Origin: Gluconobacter kondonii | Lineage (GTDB): Bacteria > Pseudomonadota > Alphaproteobacteria > Acetobacterales > Acetobacteraceae | Assembly: GCF_002723995.1 (NCBI RefSeq) | Contig: NZ_BEWP01000002.1 | Location: 1-64,000 of the forward strand | Length of the DNA stretch: 64,000 nt | Direction: 5' to 3' | Shown: piece by piece, positions 35,320 through 44,500 of the stretch | Numbering within the stretch: position 1 is the first letter of the stretch | Layout of the letters: the number at the start of each line of letters is the position of its first letter | Program-made: the position numbers and the translations under genes | Notes under the pieces: generated by a model | What the model was told of the DNA's origin: nothing | The model's database searches: none | Seen by the model: the letters and a program-made list of their open reading frames with translations, nothing else

Positions 35320-35541
35320 GTGAAAAAGGTCTGCACCGTAACCGTTTTCATCCTGCTCGCAGCCTGCGCCTCGCACGCACCGGCCGACATGGCATCAGCC
35401 GCCAATGACGACGATGACTCCGGCTACACAGTCAAAAGTGATCGCGGGCACGGCGGTGGTGGCATGGGCGGTAACGGCAGCGTCTGGGGAGAGGTTTTCA
35501 GAACCGCCCTCCAGACCGGCATGGGCTTCGTCCACCATTAA
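35320..35541 (+). CDS. Small Gly/Asp-rich lipoprotein
   Basis: 73 residues starting at a GTG (35320) with GGAGGAAAC just upstream, which decides the start; an ATG 33 bp earlier includes the ribosome site and would bury the signal. The lipoprotein signal KKVCTVTVFILLAACAS has lipobox LAAC. The mature part is short, with DDDDSGY, GHGGGGMGGNG and a C-terminal amphipathic segment. The family is not recognised. It ends 3 bp before the convergent GST gene. Confidence 0.7.
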   Translation: MKKVCTVTVFILLAACASHAPADMASAANDDDDSGYTVKSDRGHGGGGMGGNGSVWGEVFRTALQTGMGFVHH

Positions 35542-35544
35542 GCC

Positions 35545-36192
35545 TCAGTAAAGCAGCCGCCACTCCGCCGGTTCGGCCTCCGCCAGCGCATACCATTCCT
35601 GTATCAACGGCTGATCGAGCATCGTCCGCACCCAGACCTTCACGACCGGATCAACGGTCAGCTCAAACGTGTGAATGCGGATGGCAATCGGCGCATACAT
35701 GCAGTCCGCCACCGTCATCCGGTCCCCGAACAGGAACGTCGTCGGCTGCCCCGAGCGCAGAAGTGCGTCTTTGAGTGTGCGGCTCAGCAGCGCCACATCG
35801 GCCGCCAGTTCCTCGCTGATTTCCGCCAGAGGCGCAGGAGTACGCTCAACATCCATAGAGCAGTTCTGGCGGATCGGACGGAAACCGGCATGCATCTGCG
35901 CGCTGATGCTGCGTGCATGAGCCCGCACAATCCGGTCTTCGGGCCACAGAGACGGTGCGATTTCCGCGCAATATTCGCAGATCGCCAGACTTTCCCAGAC
36001 ATCCGCACCGTCATGCTGAAGATACGGCACCATCCGGTTGGGGGAGCGGACATGAATCTCGGTCGTCCGGCCACCGCCCTTGAGCGCGATAACCTTTTCC
36101 GTCACGTCCAGCCCGGCCAGCCGCACCGCCAGCCAGCCCCGCAGAGACCAGGACGAATACCGACGCGATCCCAGAAGCAGCATTCCCGCCAT
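35545..36192 (-). CDS. Glutathione S-transferase family protein
   Basis: 215 residues. The N-terminal thioredoxin-like domain contains LLLGSRRYSSWSLRGWLAVR (active-site Ser/Arg region), the cis-Pro motif SPNRMVPYL and ESLAICEY. The C-terminal helical domain includes FLFGDRMTVADCMYAPIAIR, the GST N-capping region. It probably performs glutathione-dependent detoxification. The start shares one base with the mnmA stop, so the two are coupled. Confidence 0.9.
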   Translation of the reverse strand: MAGMLLLGSRRYSSWSLRGWLAVRLAGLDVTEKVIALKGGGRTTEIHVRSPNRMVPYLQHDGADVWESLAICEYCAEIAPSLWPEDRIVRAHARSISAQMHAGFRPIRQNCSMDVERTPAPLAEISEELAADVALLSRTLKDALLRSGQPTTFLFGDRMTVADCMYAPIAIRIHTFELTVDPVVKVWVRTMLDQPLIQEWYALAEAEPAEWRLLY

Positions 36193-37277
36193 CAGGCCTC
36201 TCCCGCAGTAATGAAGCCGCCGCCCAGCACGCGGCTTCCATCATACAACACACAGGCCTGACCGGGCGCAGGCATCGCGGTCTCGTTCAGTTCCACCAGT
36301 GCGCCACCATTTTCCAATGGCTTTACGACAGCCTCGCGCAGCTTCTCCCGCGCGCGGATCTGCACACCACAACGCACACCTTCAGCAGGGGCATCAATCA
36401 GCCAGTTCATGTCCCGCAGATGCACGGTCCGGCGGCTGTCGGCTTCCGAAAGCTGCACACGCGGCCCGACCACGATGCGCCGCTTGGGCACATCAATGCG
36501 CGTCACCATCTGGCGCTCGCCGGTTGCGGTATGGATGTCGCCCAGACGCTTGCTCTGCCCGACCGTATAACGCGCCACGCCTTCGTGACGGCCCAGAACC
36601 CTGCCGTCCTCGTCCACGATCTCGCCCTCGCCCCGCACTTCCGGGCGCAGCTTCTCGACCAGTTCGGCATAGGAGCCGGTTGGGACGAAACAGATATCCT
36701 GACTGTCGGGCTTGGCCGCAATCGACAGGCCCAGTTCTTCGGCCAGCGCACGGACATGCGCCTTGTCCGGCATCTCGCCCAGCGGAAAGCGCAGATAGTC
36801 GAGCTGATCTTTGGTCGTGGCGAACAGGAACCAGGTCTGGTCCCGCTCGGCATCGACGGGACGGTGCATTTCCGCCCCGTCCGGCCCGTCGACACGGCGG
36901 ACGTAATGCCCGGTCGCCATGGCCTCGCAGCCCAGATCCCGCGCCATGCCCAGAAGATCCGTGAACTTCACGCCCTGATTGCAGGCCACGCAGGGAACAG
37001 GCGTCTCGCCACGCGCATAAGCGTCCGCAAAGCTCTCGACCACGCTGTCACGAAAGCGCGTTTCCGCATCAATGACATAGTGCGGAAAGCCCAGACGGTC
37101 CGCCACGGCGCGCGCATCCATGATGTCACGCCCCGCACAGCATGCACCCGGCTTGGCGGCCTGTCCGTGGTCGTAAAGCTGGAGGGTGGCGCCAATCACC
37201 TCGTGGCCCTGCCGTTTGAGCAACGCGGCCACTACGGAACTGTCCACGCCTCCCGACATGGCAACGAGGATCCGCAT
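36192..37277 (-). CDS. mnmA: tRNA 2-thiouridylase MnmA
   Basis: 361 residues. The ATP-pyrophosphatase loop is MSGGVDSSVVAALL at the N terminus, with catalytic cysteines in CVACNQGVKFT and in KPDSQDICFVP. Also seen are ATGHYVRR, RYTVGQSKRLG and the C-terminal barrel with ARYTVG and GQACVLYDGSRVLGGGFI. It thiolates wobble U34 of Lys, Glu and Gln tRNAs using persulfide sulfur from a cysteine desulfurase. Two such genes and a ferredoxin lie directly upstream on the same strand, so the sulfur supply is encoded in the same cluster. Confidence 0.97.
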   Translation of the reverse strand: MRILVAMSGGVDSSVVAALLKRQGHEVIGATLQLYDHGQAAKPGACCAGRDIMDARAVADRLGFPHYVIDAETRFRDSVVESFADAYARGETPVPCVACNQGVKFTDLLGMARDLGCEAMATGHYVRRVDGPDGAEMHRPVDAERDQTWFLFATTKDQLDYLRFPLGEMPDKAHVRALAEELGLSIAAKPDSQDICFVPTGSYAELVEKLRPEVRGEGEIVDEDGRVLGRHEGVARYTVGQSKRLGDIHTATGERQMVTRIDVPKRRIVVGPRVQLSEADSRRTVHLRDMNWLIDAPAEGVRCGVQIRAREKLREAVVKPLENGGALVELNETAMPAPGQACVLYDGSRVLGGGFITAGEA

Positions 37278-37282
37278 GGTGC

Positions 37283-37597
37283 TCAGCCCGCCTTCGGAAG
37301 GCGGACGGTCAGGCCATCCAGCGCATCCGTCATGACGATCTGACAGCCTAGACGGGACGTCTTTTCCAGACCGAACGCCAGATCAAGCATGTCTTCCTCG
37401 TCATCGGTGGGCGTGCCCAGCTTGGCAGCCCAGTCCGGATCGACGACCACATGGCACGTCGCGCAGGCCAGCGATCCTTCGCAGGCGCCTTCAAGATCGA
37501 TGTCATGCTTGTGCGCGATTTCCAGCACCGACAGTCCGACAGGCGCGTCCACGTCACGACGGGTTCCATCACGCTCGATAAAGGTCATCTTGGGCAT
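37283..37597 (-). CDS. fdx: 2Fe-2S ferredoxin (ISC/adrenodoxin type)
   Basis: 104 residues. Cluster ligands are [10 protein letters not shown] plus a distal Cys in RLGCQIVM, giving the C-x5-C-x2-C...C pattern of adrenodoxin-type ferredoxins. It is likely an electron donor for Fe-S cluster assembly. It lies 5 bp upstream of mnmA and 21 bp after the first cysteine desulfurase gene. Confidence 0.93.
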   Translation of the reverse strand: MPKMTFIERDGTRRDVDAPVGLSVLEIAHKHDIDLEGACEGSLACATCHVVVDPDWAAKLGTPTDDEEDMLDLAFGLEKTSRLGCQIVMTDALDGLTVRLPKAG

Positions 37598-37618
37598 AGG
37601 TCGTCCGTTTTTCCGGTT

Positions 37619-38761
37619 TCAGTTGGGTTGGCACGTCCGCGCGGCTGCGATCATAAGTTCGGCCGCACGGTCAATATCGGCCTTGGAGGTAGAGCGTCCG
37701 ACCGACAGGCGCAAGCATTGCGACGCCTTCTGCGCAGAAAGTCCCATCGCCGTCAGCACATAAGAGGGCGCAATCTCCGCTGCCGTACAGGCCGATCCGG
37801 TCGAAGCGGCAACATCCGGGCAGGCTTCCAGAACGTCAAGCGCCCGGAGTCCCTCAGGCAGACAGACATTCAACGCCCCCGCCAGACGCGACGCCCTCCC
37901 CCCGTTCAGGGCAATCCCCGGCAGGCCGTTTTGAAGCTGCGCCCACAAATCGTCCCGCAACAGGCCCAGCCGCACGGCCTCATCCGCCATGTTCTCAACA
38001 GCCAGTTCCGCAGCCACCCCAAACCCGACAACAAGCGGTGTCGGCAGCGTTCCAGACCGGAATCCGCGTTCCTGCCCGCCCCCCGAAAACAACGCCTCCA
38101 GCCGGACACGCGGTCGTCGGCGGACATACAGCGCCCCGATCCCTTTCGGCCCATACATTTTGTGCGCGGAAACAGACGCCAGATCCACATCCTTCAACGA
38201 CACCGGTATTTTCCCGGCCATCTGCGCCAGATCGACATGCATCAGCGCGCCTGCAGCCTTCACAAGTGCCGCAAGCCGCGGAATATCCTGCAACACACCC
38301 GTCTCGTTGTTCGCAGCCATCATGCTTACGAGCAGTGTCGGCACCTTCAGAGCCTCCCGCAAAGCCTCAGGATCAACCCGCCCGTCAGAATCCACGCCGA
38401 GCACGACCGCCTCAAAGCCCTCAGCCTCCAGCGCCCGCACCGACTCCAGAACGCATTTATGCTCCGTCGCGACCGTGATGATCCGCCGTCGCGGATCGCC
38501 CAGCCGTACCAGATACCGCGCCCCTCCCTTGATGGCGAGATTGTTCGCTTCCGTCGCGCCGGACGTGAACACAATCTCCCGCGCTTCCACGCCCAAAAGC
38601 CCAGCCACGCCCCCCCGTGCTCGCTCCACGGCCTGCGCCGCTTTCCGCCCCGGCCCATGCACACTGTGCGGGTTGCCGAAATCCTCCCCGAACCACGGCA
38701 GCATGGCCGCTACGACAGCCGGATCGCATGGCGTTGTCGAAAGATAATCGAGATAGATCAT
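37619..38761 (-). CDS. Cysteine desulfurase (IscS/NifS family), copy 1
   Basis: 380 residues. This is a PLP enzyme that makes alanine and enzyme-bound persulfide from cysteine. Signatures are YLDYLSTTPCDPAVVAAM, FTSGATEANNLAIKG, TEHKCVLES, VSMMAANNETGV, DLAQMAGKIPV and the PLP Lys in SAHKMYGPKGIGALYV, with RSGTLPTPLVVGF. The active-site loop Cys is near AASTGSACTAAEIAPSYVL. It forms an operon with ferredoxin and mnmA downstream and the second desulfurase upstream. Confidence 0.94.
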   Translation of the reverse strand: MIYLDYLSTTPCDPAVVAAMLPWFGEDFGNPHSVHGPGRKAAQAVERARGGVAGLLGVEAREIVFTSGATEANNLAIKGGARYLVRLGDPRRRIITVATEHKCVLESVRALEAEGFEAVVLGVDSDGRVDPEALREALKVPTLLVSMMAANNETGVLQDIPRLAALVKAAGALMHVDLAQMAGKIPVSLKDVDLASVSAHKMYGPKGIGALYVRRRPRVRLEALFSGGGQERGFRSGTLPTPLVVGFGVAAELAVENMADEAVRLGLLRDDLWAQLQNGLPGIALNGGRASRLAGALNVCLPEGLRALDVLEACPDVAASTGSACTAAEIAPSYVLTAMGLSAQKASQCLRLSVGRSTSKADIDRAAELMIAAARTCQPN

Positions 38762-38774
38762 GCCCGTTTCCCGA

Positions 38775-39893
38775 TCATTTCCTTAAACGGCGCGCCATCG
38801 CCTCATACGCCTCGCAAAACGCCTCGACCTGAGCCTCCTGCACATTCCAGGGAAGCGAAACACGGATGGCCTGCGCGGCACCCTCCGTCTCCCCCATCGC
38901 CCGCAACACATGCGAAGACGACACTTTCCCAGACGAGCAGGCCGATCCCGCAGAGACGCAGAATCCTGCCAGATCCAGCGTCATAAGCTGCACCTGTGCT
39001 GCCACACCGTCCAGAATCAGACAGCTCGTATTCGGCAGCCGCGCCACCGCTTCCCCGGCAACCCGCGCGCCAACAGTTTTCGCCACAGCTTCGACCCGAT
39101 CCCGAAGACGTTGCACCGGCCCCCAGCCCTGCACACGCGACGCATCAAACGCCGCCGCCATGCCCAGAATGGCCGGAAGCGCCTGCGTTCCGCCCCGGCG
39201 ACCGCGCTCCTGACCGCCCCCCGCCACCAGAGCGTCCATGGGCTCATCTTCCGCCAGCAGCAGCGCGCCAGCCCCTTTCGGGCCGCCCATCTTGTGCCCC
39301 GACACCGCAACACTGCACCCGCCCAACGCAAACGGTACCCGCCCCGCGCTCTGTACAGCGTCCACATGCAGATGCGCGCCCGAGTCGCGACAGACGGCTA
39401 ACACGTTTTCCAGCGGCGAAAGCACCCCCGTTTCGTTATTGGCGGACATCACACAGACCAGTGCCGGACCACTCTCCCGCAGCCGTACGCGGAGGTGTTC
39501 CACATCCAAAATTCCATCCTTGTTTACAGGCAGGATTTCAGCGTCCGGCGCGGCCTTGAGGATGGCATCATGTTCCGTAGCCCCAACAAAAATCCGACAC
39601 CCCTGCCCGAAAGCATGAACCGCCATAGCATCGGCTTCCGTCGCACCGGACGTGAACACGCAAGCGCCGGAAATCCGCCCGAAACCCGCCGCCATCCGGC
39701 TGCGGGCATCTTCAAGAAACCGGCGGGCCTCCCGCCCTTCAGCATGAACCGAAGACGGGTTTCCAGACAGCGTCATCCCCTCCAGCGCAGCGTCCCGCGC
39801 ACAGGGGCGGAGCGGCTCGGTGGCATTGGCGTCCAGATAGGTCGTCGCGGGAACGGTTTTCAGCGCAGTCATCATGTTTTCCAGATTGGGCAA
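38775..39893 (-). CDS. Cysteine desulfurase family protein, copy 2
   Basis: 372 residues (an alternative start at 39875 gives 366). Same fold as its neighbour but only moderately similar: YLDANATEPLRPCARDA, FTSGATEADAMAVHA, TEHDAILKAAPDAE, VMSANNETGV, HVDAVQSAGRVPF, PLP Lys in SGHKMGGPKGAGALLL, RRGGTQALPAILG and the loop Cys in SAGSACSSGKVSSSHVL. Tandem with copy 1 (13 bp apart), probably an old duplication with divided roles such as Fe-S assembly and tRNA thiolation. Which copy does which is not visible. Confidence 0.9.
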   Translation of the reverse strand: MPNLENMMTALKTVPATTYLDANATEPLRPCARDAALEGMTLSGNPSSVHAEGREARRFLEDARSRMAAGFGRISGACVFTSGATEADAMAVHAFGQGCRIFVGATEHDAILKAAPDAEILPVNKDGILDVEHLRVRLRESGPALVCVMSANNETGVLSPLENVLAVCRDSGAHLHVDAVQSAGRVPFALGGCSVAVSGHKMGGPKGAGALLLAEDEPMDALVAGGGQERGRRGGTQALPAILGMAAAFDASRVQGWGPVQRLRDRVEAVAKTVGARVAGEAVARLPNTSCLILDGVAAQVQLMTLDLAGFCVSAGSACSSGKVSSSHVLRAMGETEGAAQAIRVSLPWNVQEAQVEAFCEAYEAMARRLRK

Positions 39894-40011
39894 ACAGGCG
39901 GAAATCGCAATGGCATGTCGATTTTGGTGGAAATCGGCTTTTGCGAATCGGTATACACAGCACCACCGGACGGCAGAGTTCCAATCCTGCCTGACACAGC
40001 GCGAGAGTATT

Positions 40012-40677
40012 ATGCCTGAAGTGATGTTCGCCGGCCCAGACGGCCGGCTTGAGGGTCGTTACCACCACTCCAGCGAACCCAACGCTCCGCTCGCCCTGGT
40101 GCTGCATCCCCATCCGCTCCACGGCGGCACCATGAACAACCGCATCACCTACACGATGTATCGCAGCTTCGAGAAAATGGGCTTCTCGGTCATGCGCTAC
40201 AATTCGCGTGGCGTCGGCCGCTCCCAGGGCCGTTATGACGGCGGTATCGGCGAAATTTCCGATGCGGCTGCCGCCCTTGACTGGATGCAGATGGTCAATC
40301 CGAACTCCAACGAACTGTGGATTTCGGGCTATTCCTTCGGCGCGTTCGTCGGCATGCAGCTTCTGATGCGTCGCCCTGAAATCAGCGGCTGGATCAGCGT
40401 GGCCCCCCCGGCCAACGACTACGATTTCGGCTTTCTGGCCCCCTGTCCCTGCGGCGGCCTCATGATTGCCGGCGGCAAGGACGAAATGGCCCCCGAGCCC
40501 GGCATCCGCAAGCTGGTAGACAAGCTGAACACCCAGAAGAACGTGACCGTCGACTACCGTATCTTCGACGACGCCGACCACATCTTCGCCAAACAGGCCG
40601 ACCGCGTCGGCGAGGCGCTGGAAGATCACGTCAATACGATGCGTGGCCGCAAGGCACTGGCTCTGGCCGCAGACTGA
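40012..40677 (+). CDS. Alpha/beta hydrolase, conserved alphaproteobacterial type
   Basis: 221 residues from the ATG at 40012. Alpha/beta hydrolase fold: LVLHPHPLHGGTMNNRITYT (oxyanion region), YNSRGVGRSQGRYD, the nucleophile elbow SGYSFGAFVG with Ser, acid region GGKDEM, and the catalytic His in DDADHIFA. The DAAAALDWMQ and APCPCGGLM segments are typical of a small conserved family with unassigned substrate. It is a single gene with a strong terminator behind it, divergent from the desulfurase pair. Confidence 0.88.
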   Translation: MPEVMFAGPDGRLEGRYHHSSEPNAPLALVLHPHPLHGGTMNNRITYTMYRSFEKMGFSVMRYNSRGVGRSQGRYDGGIGEISDAAAALDWMQMVNPNSNELWISGYSFGAFVGMQLLMRRPEISGWISVAPPANDYDFGFLAPCPCGGLMIAGGKDEMAPEPGIRKLVDKLNTQKNVTVDYRIFDDADHIFAKQADRVGEALEDHVNTMRGRKALALAAD

Positions 40678-40707
40678 TCCGGGACGAACATCCCGACAGA
40701 CACCTTC

Positions 40708-40739
40708 AAAAAGGCTCTCCCTCGCGGAGAGCCTTTTTG
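40708..40739 (+). terminator. Rho-independent terminator after the hydrolase gene
   Basis: AAGGCTCTCC-CTCGC-GGAGAGCCTT, 10-bp stem followed by TTTTT, about 30 bases after the stop at 40677. Confidence 0.93.
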
Positions 40740-40846
40740 ATTCCGGCTCCACAAATCCCTGTCAAACGCCGAAATTTCCGCTCCCGCGCCGGTCATGCTA
40801 GGGTCCGTGTCCCTTCTTTTCAGCAGCAGCGTAGCAAGACCGACCC

Positions 40847-42097
40847 ATGCCAAAGAGTCCGTTCCTCCTCGAAGCCCAGGCGCGTGGCCTGATCTTCCAA
40901 TGCACCGACCTCGACGCCCTCGACGAGGCCCTGCTGGCCGGACCGATCACCGCTTATGTGGGTTTCGATCCGACAGCGGACTCCCTGCATGTCGGCAATG
41001 CGCTCTCCATTATGGCGCTACGCCTGCTCCAGAAACATGGCCATCGCCCGATCGCCCTGATGGGCGGCGGCACAGCCAAAATCGGCGATCCATCCTTCCG
41101 CGACGAAGCCCGCTCCCTCATGACGGGCGAAACGATCGCGCACAACATCGCCGGGATCGAGAAATCCCTGCGTCAGTTCATCACCTTCAGCGATGAAGAC
41201 CCTTCCAGCGGCGCCATCCTCGCGAACAACGCGGACTGGCTGGACAAACTGTCCTACATTGACCTGCTGCAAGACGTGGGCGTTCATTTCTCCATCAGCC
41301 GCATGCTCGCTTTCGACAGCGTGAAGCAGCGCCTGGAGCGGGAACAGGGTCTAACGTTTCTGGAGTTCAATTACTCCATCCTCCAGTCCTACGATTTCCG
41401 CGAACTGAACCGCCGCCATGGCGCCATCCTTCAGATGGGCGGCTCGGACCAGTGGGGCAACATCGTCTCCGGGATTGATCTGGCCCGCCGGACGGACGGA
41501 AAACAGATCTTCGGTCTGACTACGCCACTCGTCACCACGTCCTCGGGCGCGAAAATGGGCAAGTCCGCCAACGGCGCGACATGGGTTCGGGCCGAGCGTC
41601 TGCCCGCATTCGAATACTGGCAGTTCTGGCGCAACACCGAAGACGCCGATGTCGGCCGCTTCCTCAAACTCTTCACGGATCTTCCCGTCGAGGAGTGCGA
41701 ACGGCTTGGGGCGCTCGAAGGCGCGGACATCAACGAGGCCAAGAAAATACTCGCCACCGAAGCCACCGCCATCTGCCACGGTCGCGCGGCGGCTGAAGAC
41801 GCCGCCGAAACGGCACGCCGCGTCTTCGAGCAGGGCTCCACTCAGGCTGCCCTGCCAGAAATCGACCTGCCTGCCACTCTGATCGCTGAAGGTCTGCCCG
41901 CATTCCGCGTCTTTCAGGAGGCCGGACTGGCCGCAAGTGGCGGAGAAGCCCGCCGCCTGATCCGCGGCGGCGGCGGTCGCGTCAACGACGTGGTAGTTTC
42001 GGACGAAAACCAGACTTTCACGCTCGACGACCTGCGCGACGGTGTTCTGAAGGTGTCGTCCGGCAAGAAAAAGCACATCCTGCTCCGTCCGGTCTGA
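40847..42097 (+). CDS. tyrS: Tyrosyl-tRNA synthetase
   Basis: 416 residues, class I synthetase. [20 protein letters not shown] contains the HIGH-type motif (HVGN). [39 protein letters not shown] and the KMSKS-type [12 protein letters not shown] are typical of TyrRS. The C-terminal S4 RNA-binding domain (about residues 350-410) includes [19 protein letters not shown]. It charges tRNA-Tyr in the cytosol. The ATG at 40847 is preceded by a moderately purine-rich stretch. Confidence 0.97.
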   Translation: MPKSPFLLEAQARGLIFQCTDLDALDEALLAGPITAYVGFDPTADSLHVGNALSIMALRLLQKHGHRPIALMGGGTAKIGDPSFRDEARSLMTGETIAHNIAGIEKSLRQFITFSDEDPSSGAILANNADWLDKLSYIDLLQDVGVHFSISRMLAFDSVKQRLEREQGLTFLEFNYSILQSYDFRELNRRHGAILQMGGSDQWGNIVSGIDLARRTDGKQIFGLTTPLVTTSSGAKMGKSANGATWVRAERLPAFEYWQFWRNTEDADVGRFLKLFTDLPVEECERLGALEGADINEAKKILATEATAICHGRAAAEDAAETARRVFEQGSTQAALPEIDLPATLIAEGLPAFRVFQEAGLAASGGEARRLIRGGGGRVNDVVVSDENQTFTLDDLRDGVLKVSSGKKKHILLRPV

Positions 42098-42206
42098 CAT
42101 CCGTCATGACCGATGTCATCCGCGACTCCTGACACTGCACCCTGTTTTTTCTCCGCCGGAACGGGCATCCTCGCCGCAGGTTGCCCCCAACGGAGACGCA
42201 GCGCGG

Positions 42207-42758
42207 ATGATGACGGAACGCAAAAACTGGCGTGGCCTGCTGACTGACTGCGCAGGTCTGGCCTTCGCAGCCGTCTGGGCCACACGCGGTGCACAGGCGG
42301 GCAAACTGCCCACAGCCTTGACCATCGCACTCATCGCCATCCCGACGCTTCTTCTGGTCCTCGGTTTCGCCCGCCGCGACCTCATCCTGCGACGCCCCGA
42401 AATCTCCGTTGACCCGAAGCTGACGCGTCGCATCAAAATCCTGCGTTTCGTAGGGATTTTCGCCGCCGCGTCATGGACCCATTCCCATCACCGGCTGGAC
42501 CTGTTCTATCCGATGCTCGGGGCCATCATTGGCCTGTCCTACGTCCCGCTGGGCCGCGCCCTGCAAGAACCGGTGCATGTGTTCATGGGCGGCGCCATCG
42601 TCCTGATTTCGGGCCTTTCCATGCTTCTGCCCGAACCGCACCATCTGGAAGTCGCAGGTTTCGGCACGGCCCTCGCCATCTGGGTTGGCAGCGCGATACG
42701 ACTATGGCGGTCCGGCCTGTTCCTGCCTGCCGAACCGGCCTCCATCACCCTCACCTGA
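42207..42758 (+). CDS. Conserved membrane protein upstream of a two-component system
   Basis: 183 residues with about five hydrophobic segments (near 15-27, 37-52, 73-88, 98-112 and 126-141, with more apolar sequence to about 165) and short polar loops. The central SWTHSHHRLDLFYPMLGAII region is distinctive. No enzyme motif recognised. The stop codon shares one base with the start of the sensor kinase gene, so the protein is likely produced with, and may work with, that kinase. Confidence 0.72.
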   Translation: MMTERKNWRGLLTDCAGLAFAAVWATRGAQAGKLPTALTIALIAIPTLLLVLGFARRDLILRRPEISVDPKLTRRIKILRFVGIFAAASWTHSHHRLDLFYPMLGAIIGLSYVPLGRALQEPVHVFMGGAIVLISGLSMLLPEPHHLEVAGFGTALAIWVGSAIRLWRSGLFLPAEPASITLT

Positions 42759-43882
42759 TGGCCGCAGATTCCCTCTCCCGCCATCTGGCGGATCGTAAAA
42801 CGCCCTGGCCGCACTTCAACCACTATCTGGTGGCCTATCTGAGCTACCTGCTGTTTTATCCGGTTCCCTGGCTGCTGGGCTATCACCGCCCCACGCTGCC
42901 GGGCGTCCTGTTTTCGGCAGCGGCCATGCTGCTGTTTCTGCTGGTCTATTTCGCGCCCTACCGCAAAGATCGCTATTACGGCTATGGCGAAATCATCCTC
43001 ACCGATCTGATCGGCCATGCCTGTGCCTGGACGCATGGCGACTGGGAAGTCTACTGTATTTTCGCTGCTGGAATGTGTGCGCGCCTGCCCGAAAGGCGAC
43101 AGTCCATTACGATGGTCATCCTGTTGCAGGTCGTACTCATCATTTCCGGCCATTTCCGACACAAAACCACGCTTGAAGTCATTCCCGGCGCCTTTTTCAG
43201 CATCATCACCTATATGGGAACACTCGTGCAGTGGCAGCTCGGCATCCGCAATTTCGAACTGCGCGAAGCCCAGAACGAAATCCGTGCGCTCGCCACAACC
43301 GCCGAGCGCGAACGCATCGCCCGTGACCTGCATGATCTTCTGGGCCATTCCCTGACCGTCATTTCCGTCAAGGCCGAACTCTCCGAACGCCTGTTTACAG
43401 CCGATCCGCCCCGTGCCCGACAGGAAATCAACGAAATCAGCCAGATCGCCCGCACGTCCCTGCGCGAAGTCCGCGAGGCCGTGTCCGGCATGAACGGGGC
43501 GTCCCTCCTGCGCGAACTGGAGCGTGCCCGCAAAGCCCTGCACACGACAGGCATCACGCTCGTTCTCGAGGGCCGCGAGCCTCCTGCTGATGCCCCCCCA
43601 AACAGCGTACTCGCCCTCGCCCTGCGTGAAGCCGTTACGAACGTCATCCGTCATTCCGACGCCCGAACCTGCACCCTGACCTTTCTGTACGACGCCAGCG
43701 GGCACATCCACACCTTCACCCTCGAAGACGACGGCCCGCTTCAGGCCGCACAACCCGCCCGGACCATCGTCGAAGGCAACGGTCTGCGCGGCATGCGCGC
43801 CAGATTGGCCGCCTCGGGCGGCACCCTGACCATCTCTCCCCGCCCCCGGGGTTTCACACTGACTGCGACGACCCTGCCATGA
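42758..43882 (+). CDS. DesK/NarL-type sensor histidine kinase
   Basis: 374 residues from the ATG at 42758, which overlaps the previous stop by one base. Four to six N-terminal membrane helices (about 22-145) have no large periplasmic domain, so the signal is probably sensed in the membrane. The HisKA_3 phospho-acceptor motif is ERERIARDLHDLLGHSLTVI (His in DLHD). The ATPase domain has LREAVTNVIRHSDARTCTLT (N box) and NGLRGMRARLAASGG (G box). This is the DesK layout, associated with membrane-state sensing in Bacillus, but the stimulus here is unknown. Confidence 0.92.
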   Translation: MAADSLSRHLADRKTPWPHFNHYLVAYLSYLLFYPVPWLLGYHRPTLPGVLFSAAAMLLFLLVYFAPYRKDRYYGYGEIILTDLIGHACAWTHGDWEVYCIFAAGMCARLPERRQSITMVILLQVVLIISGHFRHKTTLEVIPGAFFSIITYMGTLVQWQLGIRNFELREAQNEIRALATTAERERIARDLHDLLGHSLTVISVKAELSERLFTADPPRARQEINEISQIARTSLREVREAVSGMNGASLLRELERARKALHTTGITLVLEGREPPADAPPNSVLALALREAVTNVIRHSDARTCTLTFLYDASGHIHTFTLEDDGPLQAAQPARTIVEGNGLRGMRARLAASGGTLTISPRPRGFTLTATTLP

Positions 43883-44484
43883 TCCGCCTCATCCTTGCCG
43901 AAGACCAGACCATGCTCCTCGATGCCTTCGAGGCCCTGCTCCATCTTGAAGACGATATCCAGATCGTCGGACGCGCCACGGACGGGCGCGAGGCGCTCGA
44001 GCTGATCCGCGAGCACCGCCCCGATGTGGTCCTGACCGACATCGAAATGCCCCATGTCACGGGCATCGAACTTGCCGAGAAAATCCTTCAGGAAAATCTT
44101 CCCAGCCGCGTCATGATCGTGACGACCTTTGGACGCTCCGGCTATCTGCGCCGCGCGCTTCAGGCCGGGGTGCGCGGCTACATGCTCAAGGACGCCCCCA
44201 TCACACAGCTTGCCGCCGCCATCCGCAAAGTCGCCGCAGGGGGGCGGGCGATCGCACCCGATCTGGCCGAAGCCGTCTGGGACGCTCTGCCCGATCCGCT
44301 TTCCGAACGCGAACGCACCATGCTTCGTCTGGCCGAAGCCGGACGCACGAACCGTGAAATTGCGGAAGAACTGTCCCTGTCTTCAGGAACAGTCCGCAAC
44401 TATTTCTCGGAAATCGTCCAGAAGCTGGACGCTCGGAACCGCATAGAAGCCGGCCGCATCGCCCGCGCGAACGGCTGGCTGTAA
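43879..44484 (+). CDS. NarL/DesR-family response regulator
   Basis: 201 residues, start overlapping the kinase stop by 4 bp. Receiver domain about 1-120 with acidic residues AED near the N terminus, phospho-acceptor Asp in PDVVLTDIEMP, and Lys in YMLKDAPITQL. The LuxR-type helix-turn-helix is in LSERERTMLRLAEAGRTNRE and EELSLSSGTVRNYFSEI. Together with the kinase it forms a DesK/DesR-like system; target genes are not visible. Confidence 0.94.
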   Translation: MIRLILAEDQTMLLDAFEALLHLEDDIQIVGRATDGREALELIREHRPDVVLTDIEMPHVTGIELAEKILQENLPSRVMIVTTFGRSGYLRRALQAGVRGYMLKDAPITQLAAAIRKVAAGGRAIAPDLAEAVWDALPDPLSERERTMLRLAEAGRTNREIAEELSLSSGTVRNYFSEIVQKLDARNRIEAGRIARANGWL

Positions 44485-44500
44485 GCGGCCCGCCGTTTTA

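Noticed and set aside
37451-38986. A 511-codon open frame on the plus strand
   Set aside because: It lies fully antisense to the ferredoxin and cysteine desulfurase genes. The translation is Arg/Pro/His-rich without any family motif, as expected for a mirror frame of GC-rich coding DNA.
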